Assembly (NCBI GenBank): GCA_019914995.1
Contig: CM034138.1
Location: 7,568,035 to 7,632,034 of the forward strand
DNA length: 64,000 bases
Source: Acanthochlamys bracteata
Lineage: Eukaryota > Streptophyta > Magnoliopsida > Pandanales > Velloziaceae
Direction of reading: 5' to 3'
Part shown: piece after piece, positions 48,641 through 60,639 of the stretch
How positions within the stretch are numbered: position 1 is the first letter of the stretch
Layout of the letters: each line of letters opens with the position of its first letter
The notes under the pieces: model-generated
Databases searched by the model: none
What the model saw: only the letters and a program-made list of their open reading frames with translations
What the model was told of the DNA's origin: nothing
Position numbers and translations under genes: made by a program

Positions 48641-49847
48641 ATGGAAAGAAGAATGTTACAATAAAACTTGGCCAGAGTCTCTTAAGCACATCAATATGTA
48701 CATCCAGCAAATACAGATAATTACAATTAATGAAGCATCAAATATATTGTTGACAAGATGGGGGAAAAAATCAGAATCCCTGATGCATTTACTTATGACA
48801 ACTACTTACACCATGGACTGCAAGTAAGAAAAGATCTTAGCAAGGAAGTAAAAAGAAGACACTGCCACCGACTCGACTAGTTAAAAAATTCCTTGAAAAG
48901 CAAATATGGGAATCGAGCAAGTCTTTTTTGGTTCTTCAAGATGAGGTGCCAAAGCATTGATCAAGAAAGATCTCCTTTTGCTATTATATGATCATGGCAT
49001 AATCAGAATAAAAGTCAATATACGCAAGCTATACCATCGTCTTTTAAGTTAATTAAAGAAGGTAACATTGTCAAATGTTGATCAGATAATTTCCAAGTAT
49101 AAAAAAGAGAAAAACGATACTTTGATAGGCATGTCCACATCTTTGAACTAATGATATTGATGACACTGCAAACCAAGCTTCAAATGCACTGTGTGCTATC
49201 CTCTCTACTCAAATGGATTTATATCAAATCACCATGAAAAACTTATCTAACAGTACCATACAAATAACATATTCAATTATTAAACACAAAAATCAGATAC
49301 CCTAAGTAATATGAAAGATGTTATTAAAAGACGAAAATGAAATCAGTTTCTGCTCCACATTAAAATATATATTTGCTCTATACAAAGAACTCCTGCATAA
49401 AATAACTCTAGAAGAGTACATATGTATGGAGCGCGGGAGAAAATTGGTTGCATCTACTTTGTCCAGCAAATCCATTTTCAGACATCATAAAGCAAAATTT
49501 GTAAAGCAAAAAGCTATAAAGGCTCTGTTAGAACTAGGCAACCAGTTTGTGGCATTAAGGGTGAGGTCATAAAAATGATGCTCCCATAACTTGTTCCCAA
49601 GTATGTCCCAAGCCAAGGAGCAAAGCACAATAAAACAGGTAAATTCATATTATCTAAAATCATTAGTTTTTATTATCACTTAAATAAAACGTTTAAATCT
49701 ACATATTAAAGATACCATTTAATTCATCTAGATGCTTAAGTTCATAACACCATGCTAACCAAAAATGTCCTATAACTGTATTACGCAAAGGAAATCTAGA
49801 ATTTCAAGTTAACTGTTTTTTCTGACATGTGATTAAAGATAGCATAC

Positions 49848-51990
49848 CTTGCGAATTGCAATGATGGCAGTCAGAAGGTTGCAACAATTATATCTTTCAA
49901 AACCACATCTTCAGTGAGAGCTTGCACAGACTCTGACAAATCCTTTGGCAGCCGTTTGACCTCCATAACATGAGTACCTGGATCTGTTTCTGTTCAAATA
50001 GAGTATTTATTAGCTAACATTCCAAGCATCAACAAATATTTAAATGAACAAAATGTTAACTTCTCCTTTAATAATGAAAGGGCATCATACGAGTTACTCT
50101 ATCATGTCAGATGTAAAAATCAAGAGTCCGAGTGTCAATGCAAAGTTATATCATTGTAACTTTTGCAGATGTGATTCTAAATTATTTCCTTTCCCCAACG
50201 ATCAACCAAAAAATTCAGAGTACAAAGCTTGATTTGATGCTTATGAGCAGTTTGTTGAAAAAGAAAGAAATAACATCGTAGTGCTGTTTGGCTAGCTAAT
50301 GCTTTTCCAAAAGACATACTTAAAGTTTCTAGAAGGCCCATAGGCAAGTGATGCTCAGCGTTTGATTACCAAGAGACATAAATAAAGATAAATCAGGCAG
50401 TACGTTATTATCCAAATCAAGCTAAGTATTAGTGGTTTATTTAAGTATTAACTTAATAAACACATTTTTCTGTATGCAATAAAAGTATACTCTCAAAATT
50501 TCAGAACTATATTAGAGCAGAAGAAGTGAAGCAGGACCATACCAACAGGCTCAGGCAAACTGAAACCTCTTCTAAGACCATCAATTCCAGCAGCTAAAAT
50601 TGCAGCTAGTCCCAGGTGTGGATTTGCACAGGAGTCAAAAGGCTTGATCTCAAAGTTGCTTACAAGCTCATTAGATATACCAGGTGGGCATGTGGTTCTC
50701 AGAGGGGCTTCCTTATTTTCTTTTCCCCAGCAGTGGAAGGCTCCACTCCACATATTCGGTTGAATGCAGTCGTAACTACATTCGAAATAATCAAATTATC
50801 ACAAACTTAATTAACAATCAACATGAGATAACCAACATACTGTAGCCATTTTAGAATGATGAATAGATAGGTGGAGAGATGCAGTAATTATGGAGCTCTA
50901 TGATTAGAGGCCTTAAGTAACTCGAAATGACTGAAAAGAAATTTGCAGAGATGCTCTTCCCAAGGCACCATCAGTCATATGTCACCATTAGCACTACCAT
51001 TGAGCCATTGATGAATGGAGCTTGATAGTTTATGTAATTGAGCAACAGCATGATGAGTGACTGCCTCTCAATAGAAAATCTCTCCTTAAATAAAGTGTAG
51101 GACACCAATAAGAAAGAACAACAAGACTACTGAGCAACTTGGACGAAAACATCACTTTTTCATGATCATAGAGATCAGTTTTGACACATCCCTATTGCTG
51201 ACTTATAATGTTAAAATTTAAAAGAAGGGTGAACAAGAAAAGCAAAAAATAACTAGGTCACAGAAGCAGAGTTTAAATGAACCAACAGGCATATCCAATC
51301 CATTTGCACTGAAAGTACTAAAGCAAGCAGCTCCACCTAATTGGCATGTGTACAGGGAACGATGTTCGCAGATAAATTAAATAATCAGGGACAGAGGAAA
51401 TAAAGTTCACCTATTTGGAATTGGAGCTATAAAAGCTAGGATTGCAGGAAGATGATTGAAAACTCCAGCCATAAAGTGCTCTCCAATAATCGACATTCCA
51501 TGTTGAGTTTTTGATATCTCAGATTCCATATTGGAAATTAATCATATATGAGCCAAGAGCAAACATGAGTCTATACTAATTTGACCTCTTAAAATCTAAT
51601 TCTGACAACTATTAGCTTCAAAGAGCACAAATGAACAACAGTTTCACTTAGGATATAAAATATAATAAAATGAAATGTATTCATCCAAATTCATTCTTCC
51701 AAGTGCAGTGAAGTAAGTAAAGATGAAGAAAACTAATCCTGAGTAAACTCACTTTGGAACAAAAGTTGCAAGTAAACCATGCTTCCTAGCAATAGCCCTT
51801 ATAACTTCACGAACAAAAACAATGTTATCAGCAGCAATTGTGCAGGCTGTATGCCCAAATGATAATTCAAACTGTCCTTTCCCAGCTTCTGCATGCAGCT
51901 ATAGGATAACAAGAGTTTACTTAGAGAAAATATTTACATGCACAGTATTCAAAAGAATCATAATTTCAGAAAGATATTGAGCTGAACCTC
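49848..51990 (-). pseudogene. Captured fragment of type-I glutamine-synthetase-like gene (NodGS/FluG family)
   Basis: Exons on the minus strand: a stub ending about 51982 (EVQ), 51898-51753 (LHAEAGKGQFELSFGHTAC, ending LLATFVPK), 51519-51411 (FMAGVFNHLPAILAFIAPIP), 50775-50543 (MWSGAFHCWGKENKEAPLR, FDSCANPHLGLAAILAAG) and 49989-49848 (EVKRLPKDLSESVQAL). They follow the order of the GS catalytic domain in NodGS/FluG proteins. The exon that should carry the conserved GSGSHVH motif between FVPK and FMAG was not found. The donor after EVQ reads CT instead of GT. The last exon shifts frame before LLTAIIAIRK. The N-terminal amidohydrolase half is absent. This is a non-functional captured copy. Confidence 0.85.
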
Positions 51991-52273
51991 CAACCCGGTA
52001 CCCTCAAAGGCTGTAATACATGGAACATATTTGCAAAAGCGATCAACACCTGCAAGTGGCAAAGCACAACAATGAATTGAAAAGTCATACAAGAGAACCC
52101 AGAGAAAAACACTAAGACCATACCTGAAAGTTGCTACCATCCAGGAGGGGGGGGGGGACTGTAAGGTCCAAAAGCCAGTTAGCAAACAATCTAAAGTATG
52201 GCCTTGGATTGAAAAATGTTTTCTTTTCCTCTGCATCCTTTATGAGGACTTTCACAGTCACCGAGAGAATCTG
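51991..52273 (-). pseudogene. Captured fragment of CCR4-NOT scaffold gene NOT1
   Basis: NOT1 is the scaffold of the CCR4-NOT mRNA deadenylase complex. The minus-strand exon 52273-52124 encodes KVLIKDAEEKK then FNPRPYFRLFANWLLDLT and ends LLDGSNFQ before GTATGG. It contains a run of 12 or more G (C on the coding strand) where the family has an ordinary coding stretch. The next exon starts at 52049 after TTGCAG and reads VLIAFANMFHVLQPLRVPG, a good match to the family. It then runs without an intron into GS-like sequence at about 51,990. Only two exons of a protein of over 2000 residues are present. Confidence 0.85.
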
Positions 52274-52974
52274 CTAGTTAGAAAAGACAAACACAAAACA
52301 ACTTCATGACATATGTTCTAAACTTCATCAAAGTGTATGTAGCATCAATCCAACCTTGGATAGTAGGGGGACAGCTTTACTTGATCCTTGATCCAGTTGA
52401 CAGTTCTGACAGCAGAAGTGGGTATAAGAATAGATGGGCAGAAGGTGTAGTTCTAACTTGCTGCAGCGGGAATCTAAGTAGGAGTCTGAGAGACCAAACT
52501 TGTGTTACCTTCAAAATTAAAACCACAAGTTTCGCATAAGAGTCAATGCTCACAAAGAATAGATGTGTCTTCATTACTGTAGGAGGGGGATTACAAGCTC
52601 ACTGTTAATATGCGAAAGAAATGTTCTGTTATGTCATCTCCTTTAAGCCAAACACTCTGATGCAATTGTGAGACATAATGAGTATATACCTTGCCCTATC
52701 AGCTGCAACAATCTGTTTCTAAATGCAACAATCCTTCCTAAATTGAGAGGTATAGACTCTCACTTAAAGAGTTGCAGCAGTTCTATGGCTCCAACAATCT
52801 CAATTTCTAAATGCAACCTACTAACACAACCCGTAGAAAAGCACAACTATCAAAATAAAAGAAAAATAATGACAAAGTAAATTTGATGAAGGTTTCACAC
52901 AAAACAACGATTTTCACGTACTCATATTGGGCAAGCATATAAAGATTAACCACCTCTAAGTGAAGAAAACATAC

Positions 52975-54176
52975 TTCATTTCTTAATGTCTTGATGAAAC
53001 AGTCAATAGTGTTCTTATAGGCTGAATCTCCCATCATTCTGGACTTCACCTGAAGCAAATAAAAGCAATTACCAATAAGTTATTAAGAGATTATGATGAA
53101 ACATGCAATCACTTAATAGTTGAAACAATTTTCTTATGCTGAAGCACTTGGAGGCCATTATCTGAGGACTAGCCAGAAAGCTTACCACATCAACGGGCGA
53201 GCCAATGCAAACTGCAAAAAAGCCAGCCCCCAAACCAGCTAAAAGATGTGTGACTACATTATCTGTAAATCCAGGAACTTTCAAGATTGCCTGCATCAAA
53301 CGTACAAGTTCTAGGAGCAAAGTAAGCCAATGAAAGATGAAAACGATCAAGCTGTATTGAATGATGTATACGGTTTACAAAAAAATTACCTCTTTTATTT
53401 GGTCATAGCTAGCCAGTTCAGCAGCATTTATAATTGCATTTTGTGCAACATTAGGACCCAGGCCAGTCCAAAGTGCACCAAGTCCTTCCTATATTCAGAA
53501 AACCAAACTCAGATAGGCATGGAATATGCCTATCAAACATTGTTATCTCAAAGTACGAACCTGTTTGAAAAATTGTTGAATAAGCATTTAGCGCTCCAGA
53601 ATAACGTCTTGGTACACCAGGAGGAAGCTTTCCTTCTGCTTGAAGTCGCACTTTCACCAGATCAGTTGGATTAGCAACTGCAATTGCTAGAGCACCTATC
53701 AATGCAAGAAATCCAATTAGGCAAAGGAAATAGATTGGCCGACACAGATTTATCATATCCAGTACTTAATTCCTACATGCCTGTGGTCAGGCCAGCAAGA
53801 ATTTTCTTAGTCAAAGGAATGTCTCCGACAAAATTGTCACCCACAAAAAAAGATTTTACCTGCAATAAAACATTATAAGAACATGGGGAAAAAAAGCAAC
53901 AATGTGTACAGGACTTTCGTCTGAAGGAAACTGAAACTACCGGATCATACAAGCCAATTCTCAGGCCTCCATATATGCATTGACGATGTAGCCCAGGTAT
54001 GATCCCCTTCCATAGTGCAGCAAGGCCTTCTTCTCTCCCGATAGTTGCAACTGTATCCAACAAGCCCCTGTATTTGGGGCCAGCAATGGATTCTAATCCA
54101 GTTTTCCTCTGTAGCTGAAGTCTAACTTTTGCTGTGTCCAAATGTATAGTGCAAAGCTGCCAGGCATACAGAGCAA
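52975..54176 (-). pseudogene. Captured fragment of mitochondrial uncoupling protein gene (UCP/PUMP)
   Basis: UCPs are inner-membrane carriers that dissipate the proton gradient. Six minus-strand exons: 54176-53941 (DTAKVRLQLQ, YRGLLDTVATI, LWKGIIPGLHRQ), 53859-53781 (DIPLTKKILAGLTTG), 53695-53561 ([27 protein letters not shown]), 53488-53390 ([20 protein letters not shown]), 53290-53186 (PGFTDNVVTHLLAGL, GSPVDV) and 53049-52975 (VKSRMMGDS, IDCFIKTL). The first exon and the final exon or exons are missing. The first carrier signature has His in place of the invariant Pro (HLDTAK). One intron starts GC instead of GT. Exon 3 has one extra base before its donor. It is therefore a truncated, decaying copy with introns retained, so it was captured from genomic DNA rather than mRNA. 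Confidence 0.92.
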
Positions 54177-54590
54177 GTAAGAAACAAATAACTCACTCAA
54201 ACGATCCCAAGCTCAACAGGGCCTCTAAGCATCTCAATGGACAAAGGTGAAAACTCTCGGCTGACAATAGGGTGGCATCCACCGCGACGCCACATATATC
54301 TTCTAAAGAATTTTACGATGTATGATGTAGGGAGATCACAGATGCAACACCACTCATCATAGAGGAGAGAAACCTAGAAGACCAACAACTAATTCAGTGG
54401 TAAGACAATAGAAACCTGCCTCTAGATGATAAGTACGAAATATTAATCCAGAAGGAAAAAAACGAAGAAACACACATTCAACAAAGAATCAAATCTAAGA
54501 CTGCTAGCCTGTGGAATTTCACATATTTAAGCACTTATAACTAGTAAATTTAGCAAAAATTTTTCTACACTCAAATTACCAAAGAAGATT

Positions 54591-54660
54591 GAAAATGCAT
54601 AATAAACCAATTACAATTCAGTTTTGAAATGCATCCATACATATATCAACTCATACATTC
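54591..54660 (+). repeat. 70-bp direct repeat, right copy
   Basis: GAAAATGCATAATAAACCAA through ATATCAACTCATACATTC, partner of 48285-48354. It brackets the captured cargo on the right, next to the transposase genes. Confidence 0.85.
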
Positions 54661-55132
54661 AAATACGATGAGTAAAGGGAAAAACAATAATTTACTTGCA
54701 ACGAAGCACCGTTGCTATATCTGAAAAGCACTCCTGCAACCAATAAAGCAAAAAAATATTTTATCATGCCATATGAAGCAATCCTTCTCTAGAAAAGAAC
54801 AAAATCCTAACATGCATACAATGAGTTCAAGTGGAATGTTCATAGCAGCTTGGATTGAAATCTGCATAAAAAATGAAAAATAAGAAACAGTATATTCCAT
54901 GCCTAGGACAAAAAAATTATTAGAAGCTATAAAATTAAGAAAAATCTTTTCGAATGCTGGAAACGCAATCCATCTAAGCTTAGAAAACATCTAACTTCAA
55001 CAGAATAAAGTTAAAGGCTACTAAAAATTAGAATAACATATAATGCATGATCATTAGAAGCAACATAAAAAACACTCGAAAAAGGGGAACACTAATATAG
55101 ATGAAATAAAGTAAGAAAAGATAATGAACTTA

Positions 55133-56713
55133 CTATATAGGTGGTCCAGTATCGTTTTTTAGCTTTCCGAACATCTCCATTAGAAATGATACCTTTTTTT
55201 CATTTTCACGAAGGCGTTGTCTAGTCTCTTGCAGTTCATTTTGTTGCTTCTCAAATTCAGACTGTTGTTTCTCAAGCTCAGATTGTTGTTTCGCAAGTTC
55301 AGCTTGTTGTCTTTCATTTTTTTCCTCTAGGGTTACAATCTGATCTTTCAAAAAAGAATTCTCATATATATGGGTTGATGAACCAGCAAAACGGGTGCTA
55401 GGCGGCTTAGGTCCACGTCCACGTCCACAAATATATCCACGTGCCTTCCTAAGCACCGATAGACATATGTCTTCGTCATCGACGTCGTTTCCATCCTCTT
55501 AGGACTTGATTTGCATTTCTACCATTTGATTCTGCATTTCACTCAAAACAAAATATCTTAGCAAATTATAAACCTCAACTCTTATGGGTACTTGCTTAAA
55601 AAATTGAATAAAAATGTCATAACTTATATAATTTGATTGTGATTCCTCCGATACCTAACTGCCCTTCTTTTCTTTTGCATTTGAAATATGTGTCTCCTTA
55701 TACAAGTCAATACAATTGGCATTCTGCAAATTTGTTAAGAGAATTAATTTGCTATTAATTAGAATCCTATCGTCTTTGTTATATTAAAACCAAAACTATA
55801 AATAAATACTTTCTCCCGTTGTATAGATGCGAACGTGCGTGATCCTGCTGTATGCTTACTATTATTCTTTGCTCGAGCAGCTTTTGCTTTTTCCGATTTT
55901 TTCTGTATATAACCAAAAAATGATAAGGATAATCTCCAGCAAGTCCACAAAAAAAATTCAAAGAAAAAATTGATCAAAGAAATCTTACGATCCATTCTGG
56001 CGAATCAAACATGTCGCATAGCCAGATCCATTCTTCACGCCGTGCTGCTGTAGAAGTGAAGTCCTTATAAGGGTTTGCTCGAGCTCTGTCTCCACCACCG
56101 ACACTCTTATAGTAGTCATGGCACTCATAACGCCAATCCTTATATCTCTCGGATCCTGTATTATGTAAACAAGCCAAGGTTCCGGGATGGGACAAATCTA
56201 GCTCAAACTTATCCTGTGATAATAAGAAAAAACTTGTTAACAAATGCTAACCCTTAATAATGTATATAAACTAATAATAAAATACTTACAGCCATCATGG
56301 AATAAATCTCGTTTTTAATAGATTTGTCAATATTACTCCAACCGTTAATATTCTTTACTGGAGCATTAGTACGAATCAAATATGCCATCTCTCTTGCGAA
56401 CCAAACAGCATATTCACCGACTGGTCTCTATGCCATCGGGAATTTCGACCTTGACTTTCTTCTTATTTCTCAAAATATACATTTCTTAATCACTACATCT
56501 GTTGCCGGCACGTGGATGTTGTGTTTGTGTATCAACAGACCCTACTTAATTAGAGAACAACTGTTAGGTTCACTAATTAGTATATAATAATTTAATTAAA
56601 AGAAACAAACTTACCACTGCTAGAGCCATTAGGATCTTGAGTCTCCAAATCAACGATATTCTGATTTGGTTGTAGTGATAGTCGTCTTCGACTAGAGGTT
56701 ACCGGCCCCATAA
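55133..56713 (-). pseudogene. Ptta/En/Spm-type (Transposase_24) gene of the CACTA element
   Basis: This is the second CACTA gene, the likely counterpart of the DNA-binding TNPA. The start is at about 56713 (MGPVTSSRRRLSLQPN) with a donor at 56605. Exon 2 has WFAREMAYLIRT and WSNIDKSIKNEIYSMMA, but its beginning is out of frame (stops near VEIPDGIETS). Then come 56220-56000 (CHDYYKSVGG, TAARREEWIWLCDMF), 55895-55800 (KKSEKAKAARAKN, KHTAGSRTF) and 55456-55133. The last has a glutamine-rich coiled coil (QQAELAKQQSELEKQQSE) and RGRGPKP. The HTAGSRTF block is characteristic of the family. The frameshift in exon 2 makes it unlikely to be functional. Confidence 0.8.
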
Positions 56714-56872
56714 AGATAAATTAATAGAAGATACCTGTATACAAAGTTTAAAAAATAAAATTTAGAATTAGAAATGAAATAGATTAAAATAATTAAACAA
56801 GATTGAGTTAAAACTCACATGTGATTAATTCATTCGCAATCATCATCACTACGACTATACTCGTCCGAATTT

Positions 56873-59800
56873 TTATTGCTCGTCCAAAACATCAATCACT
56901 TCATGATCAAGTTCAACTATCTTATTTAGATGATCTATTTCCATATTATCATCTCTGACTCTTACGGTTGAACTTTCCACTTCTTGATAAGCAGTATTCT
57001 CTCCCATTATCACATCATCACCAATATTTGTGTCTTCGTCATCGCAACCCTCTCCAAACAACGAGGGATGAAATAAATATCGATGTTGTGATTGTTGTAC
57101 AACAACCCAATCATTACCATGCTTTGTATCAGGAACATAAAATACTTGAGTCACATTCATAGGAAACACGAATGGATAATTTTGGTACCATTTCTTTGCA
57201 ATGTTGATGCTAGTAAAGTCATCATCAATCCTGATGGGTTTTCTGTGATCTAAGTCAAACCATTCACACTTGAATAAAAAGACTTGATGTCCCCTAGGAT
57301 ATGTCAAAATCAAGACATCATTCAGTACAGCATAGAAATTTAAAATTTGATCTTTATGATATCCTTGCACACAGATTCCACTATTTTGAGTCAACAAGCG
57401 ATGTTCGCATTTGTATGTGAGAAATTTCACTCCATTGACGATGCATCCAGAATACCTAATGGCACGTCTATCTGGACCAAGTGCTAATGAATGTAGATCA
57501 TCTGCATTCTCTTGCGTACTGACATAAATATGTCTCATCTATAATAAAAATATATAAAAAATAAGTATTTTAAAAAAATATTGGCCATAACTAAAATCTC
57601 AAATTCAATATATCTGTATATATTGATATAATATTTCATACTCGACTTTTAAACCACGTAGCAAATCCATCTCTTTGCCTTGTTTCTAAATTAAGTGGAC
57701 TCTCAACTTTGAGAAGCTCCTCATGCTCACTGTAAACATTCTTTAGTAAGTCACTTGCAATCTTATACAGTATTAATGACAAAAGTCCTTAAATTAGAGA
57801 ACATTTTAAAATTGTAAATACTTACTTGAGATATGGAATGACTTCATCGTAGTTATTTAAGACAAACCAATGTGCTAAATTGTATTCCTCTTTTGTGAGG
57901 AGAATTTGGTTTGCCTTACCTAAGGGTCGAACCTTTTGAGAAAATACAGATAATGTTGTATCCACCTGTTTCTCTCCATCTTTATGTCGTTCTTGTCGAT
58001 TAAATCGAGTATCCAATCCTCGCAAGTATCTAGAGCAAAAAATAAGACACTCATTTACTATGTAAGATTCTGCTATGGAGCCTTCTGGACGTGCTCTATT
58101 ACGAACGGACGCCTTAAGCGTACCAAGAGTCCTACAAATATAGATGAAATGCGAATTTTTATATGATTCCAATAGAAAAGTAAATGAGAAATTTGAGATT
58201 CTCATAATAAAATTCACCTCTCTATAGGATACATCCATCTATAATGAACAAGACCTCCCTTGATAGCTTCATCCGGCAAGTGTACAACTAAATGTATCAT
58301 GATATCAAAAAATGCCGGAGGAAATATCATCTCAAGCTTGCAAAGAATAACCACAATGTTATGCTGTAACTCTCTCAATCCATCCAATTTTAGAGTCTTT
58401 GCACATAATTCTCTGAAAAATCTTCCAAGTTCACTAATTACTTCTAACACTTCTTTTTTGAGATACCAACGTAAACCAATAGGCAGTAAGCGCTGCAACA
58501 TTACATGATTATCATGACTCTTCAAACCCGAGATTCTACCATCCACCATATTTACACATCTCAAAATATTTGCAGCATACCCATCAGAAAATCTTACAGA
58601 CATAAGAAATTCACAAAATTTTCTTCTTTCCTGAGATGATAATATGTAGGCCGCAATCGGTTTCTCCCACTTATTGGAATCCAATTTCTTTGTATGCAGC
58701 TCACGTCGTATACCTAGATCTTCTAGGTCCCAACGAGCCTTCAGAGTATCCTTCGTTTTCTTATCTATATTCATCAAAGTTCCCAAGATGTTGTCACAAA
58801 TATTTTTCTCGATATGCATGACATCAAGATTGTGATGAAATAATAGATCCTTCCAATATGGTAGTTCAAAAAGAATACTTCTTTTGGTCCAATTAAGCTC
58901 CTCGGATGTGCGCTTCCTCTTCTTACCACATATAGGCTTTCCAAACTTCACGTCTTTAACAATATTCATCTGTTCTAACAATTCATCAACTGACAATGTA
59001 GGAGGTGGTGATGTTGCTTCTTGCTTTCCATTGAATTTTTTACTCCTTCTATATGGATGGTTGCTCGGCAAATAGCGACGGTGGCCGAGATAACCAATTT
59101 TGTCTCTAAGTTTGACAGAATATGTATATTTGTTACATATGGGACATGCCAAGTAGCCTTTTGTGCTTCACCCGGATAAAACTTCATATGTAGGAAAATC
59201 ATTTACGGTCCATAGAACAGCTGCATGCAATTGAAATATAGTATTGAAGACGGCGTCATATGTTGAAACTCCGTTCTCCCACAGCTCCCTCAAATTCTTC
59301 AATTAGTGGCTGAAGATATACATCAATGTCTCTACCAGGTGATTTTTTTTCTAGAATTAAAAGAGACATAATGAAGTATGGCTCTTTCATGCACATCCAT
59401 GGAGGTCAATTGTACGGCATTAAAATAACAGGCCAGCAGCTATATGCATTGCTCATATCTTCAAAAGGATTGAATCCATCAGTCGCCAAGCCAAGTCGTA
59501 AGTTTCGAGCATCACTAGCAAACCATGGAAACTTCACATCAAAATCCTTCCAAGCCTCAGCATTTGCAGGATGTCTCAAAATCTCAGGGTTATCTACACG
59601 TTTCTCCTTATGCCATCTCATATCTAAAGCCGTCTTTTTTGACATGTAAAATCGTCGCAGTCTAGGCACTATTGGAAAATGACGAAGCACTTTCTTGGAA
59701 ACCTTCTTATCAGTGCCATCATTAACCTTCCACCTTGATGAATTGCATTCTGGGCACTTCTCCTCATTTACTAACTCCTTCCTAAAAAGAACACAATCAT

Positions 59801-60497
59801 TCTCGCATGCAGCAATAGGTTCCCATCCCAAACCTAAATCCCTTAAAATCTTTCTACATTGATAGTAAGACGAAGGAAGCAAATGCCCTTTCGGAAATGC
59901 ATCATTCAAAAGATCAAGCAGCATATTAAAACCTTTGTTGCTCCAACGATTAAGCACCTTAACATGCAGCAATTTTATGAGGAATGATAATTTTGAAATC
60001 GTACATCCCTCATACAATGGCTTCTCGACATCTTCGAGCAACTTATCATATCTATTAATATCATCTGCCGCAACTGAAGACCCTTCACCAACAAGGGGCG
60101 GACCTGTGTCGCCCTCCGTAGCTACTTGAGGGATATTTAAAACCACAACACCACTCATGCGTATATCCTCCAAAATTTCAAACATTTCATCATATTCTTC
60201 GTCTTCAATAGGTCTCATTGGAGTCTCATCTCTACGAGAACCAAGACTTTGGTTATCTTGATGAGTGACTTCTCCATGTAAGTTCCATCTCGTGTAAGAC
60301 GCCATAAAACCATTCACAAGTAAATGCATGTATACCACATCGAGCATGTTTGAATATCTATTCAAACAACGTCGATATGGACAATACATCTCGCTAACAT
60401 TCTACAAATGATCTTTAGCAAATTGCATAAAGGAGCGGACTCCATTTGTATACTCCTCCGACAACTTATCGGGATTATACATCCAACTCTTATCCAT
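56873..60497 (-). pseudogene. TNP2-type CACTA transposase, broken
   Basis: The catalytic transposase of En/Spm elements. The start is at 60497 (MDKSWMYNPDKLSEEYTNG), opening a transposase-associated domain. Transposase_21 blocks follow (LGLGWEPIAACENDC, SNAYSCWPVILMPYN, LPYWKDLLFHHNLDVMHIEK). DUF4218 comes next at 58430-57990 (ELCAKTLKLDGLRELQ, VHYRWMYPIER, then after an intron LGTLKASVRNRARPEGS). An exon near 57,740-57,640 reads LETRQRDGFATWFK. DUF4216 lies at 57538-56873 (WYQNYPFVFPMNVTQVFYV). Defects: TAG at 60402-60404 after FAKDH-L, TGA at about 59,409 after MPYN, a frame change near 59,290, and TGA at about 59,170 before STKGYLACPIC. The protein cannot be made in one piece. Confidence 0.9.
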
Positions 60498-60639
60498 CCT
60501 ATTTCATAATAATCCACATTAGCCGGAGTAGAATATACGTACATTATTACATTCGTTTGAAAATATATTATTTACTTTAATAATTAATACTTACCATATA
60601 CACGTATGTGTACGATATATATATATATATATTTATATC

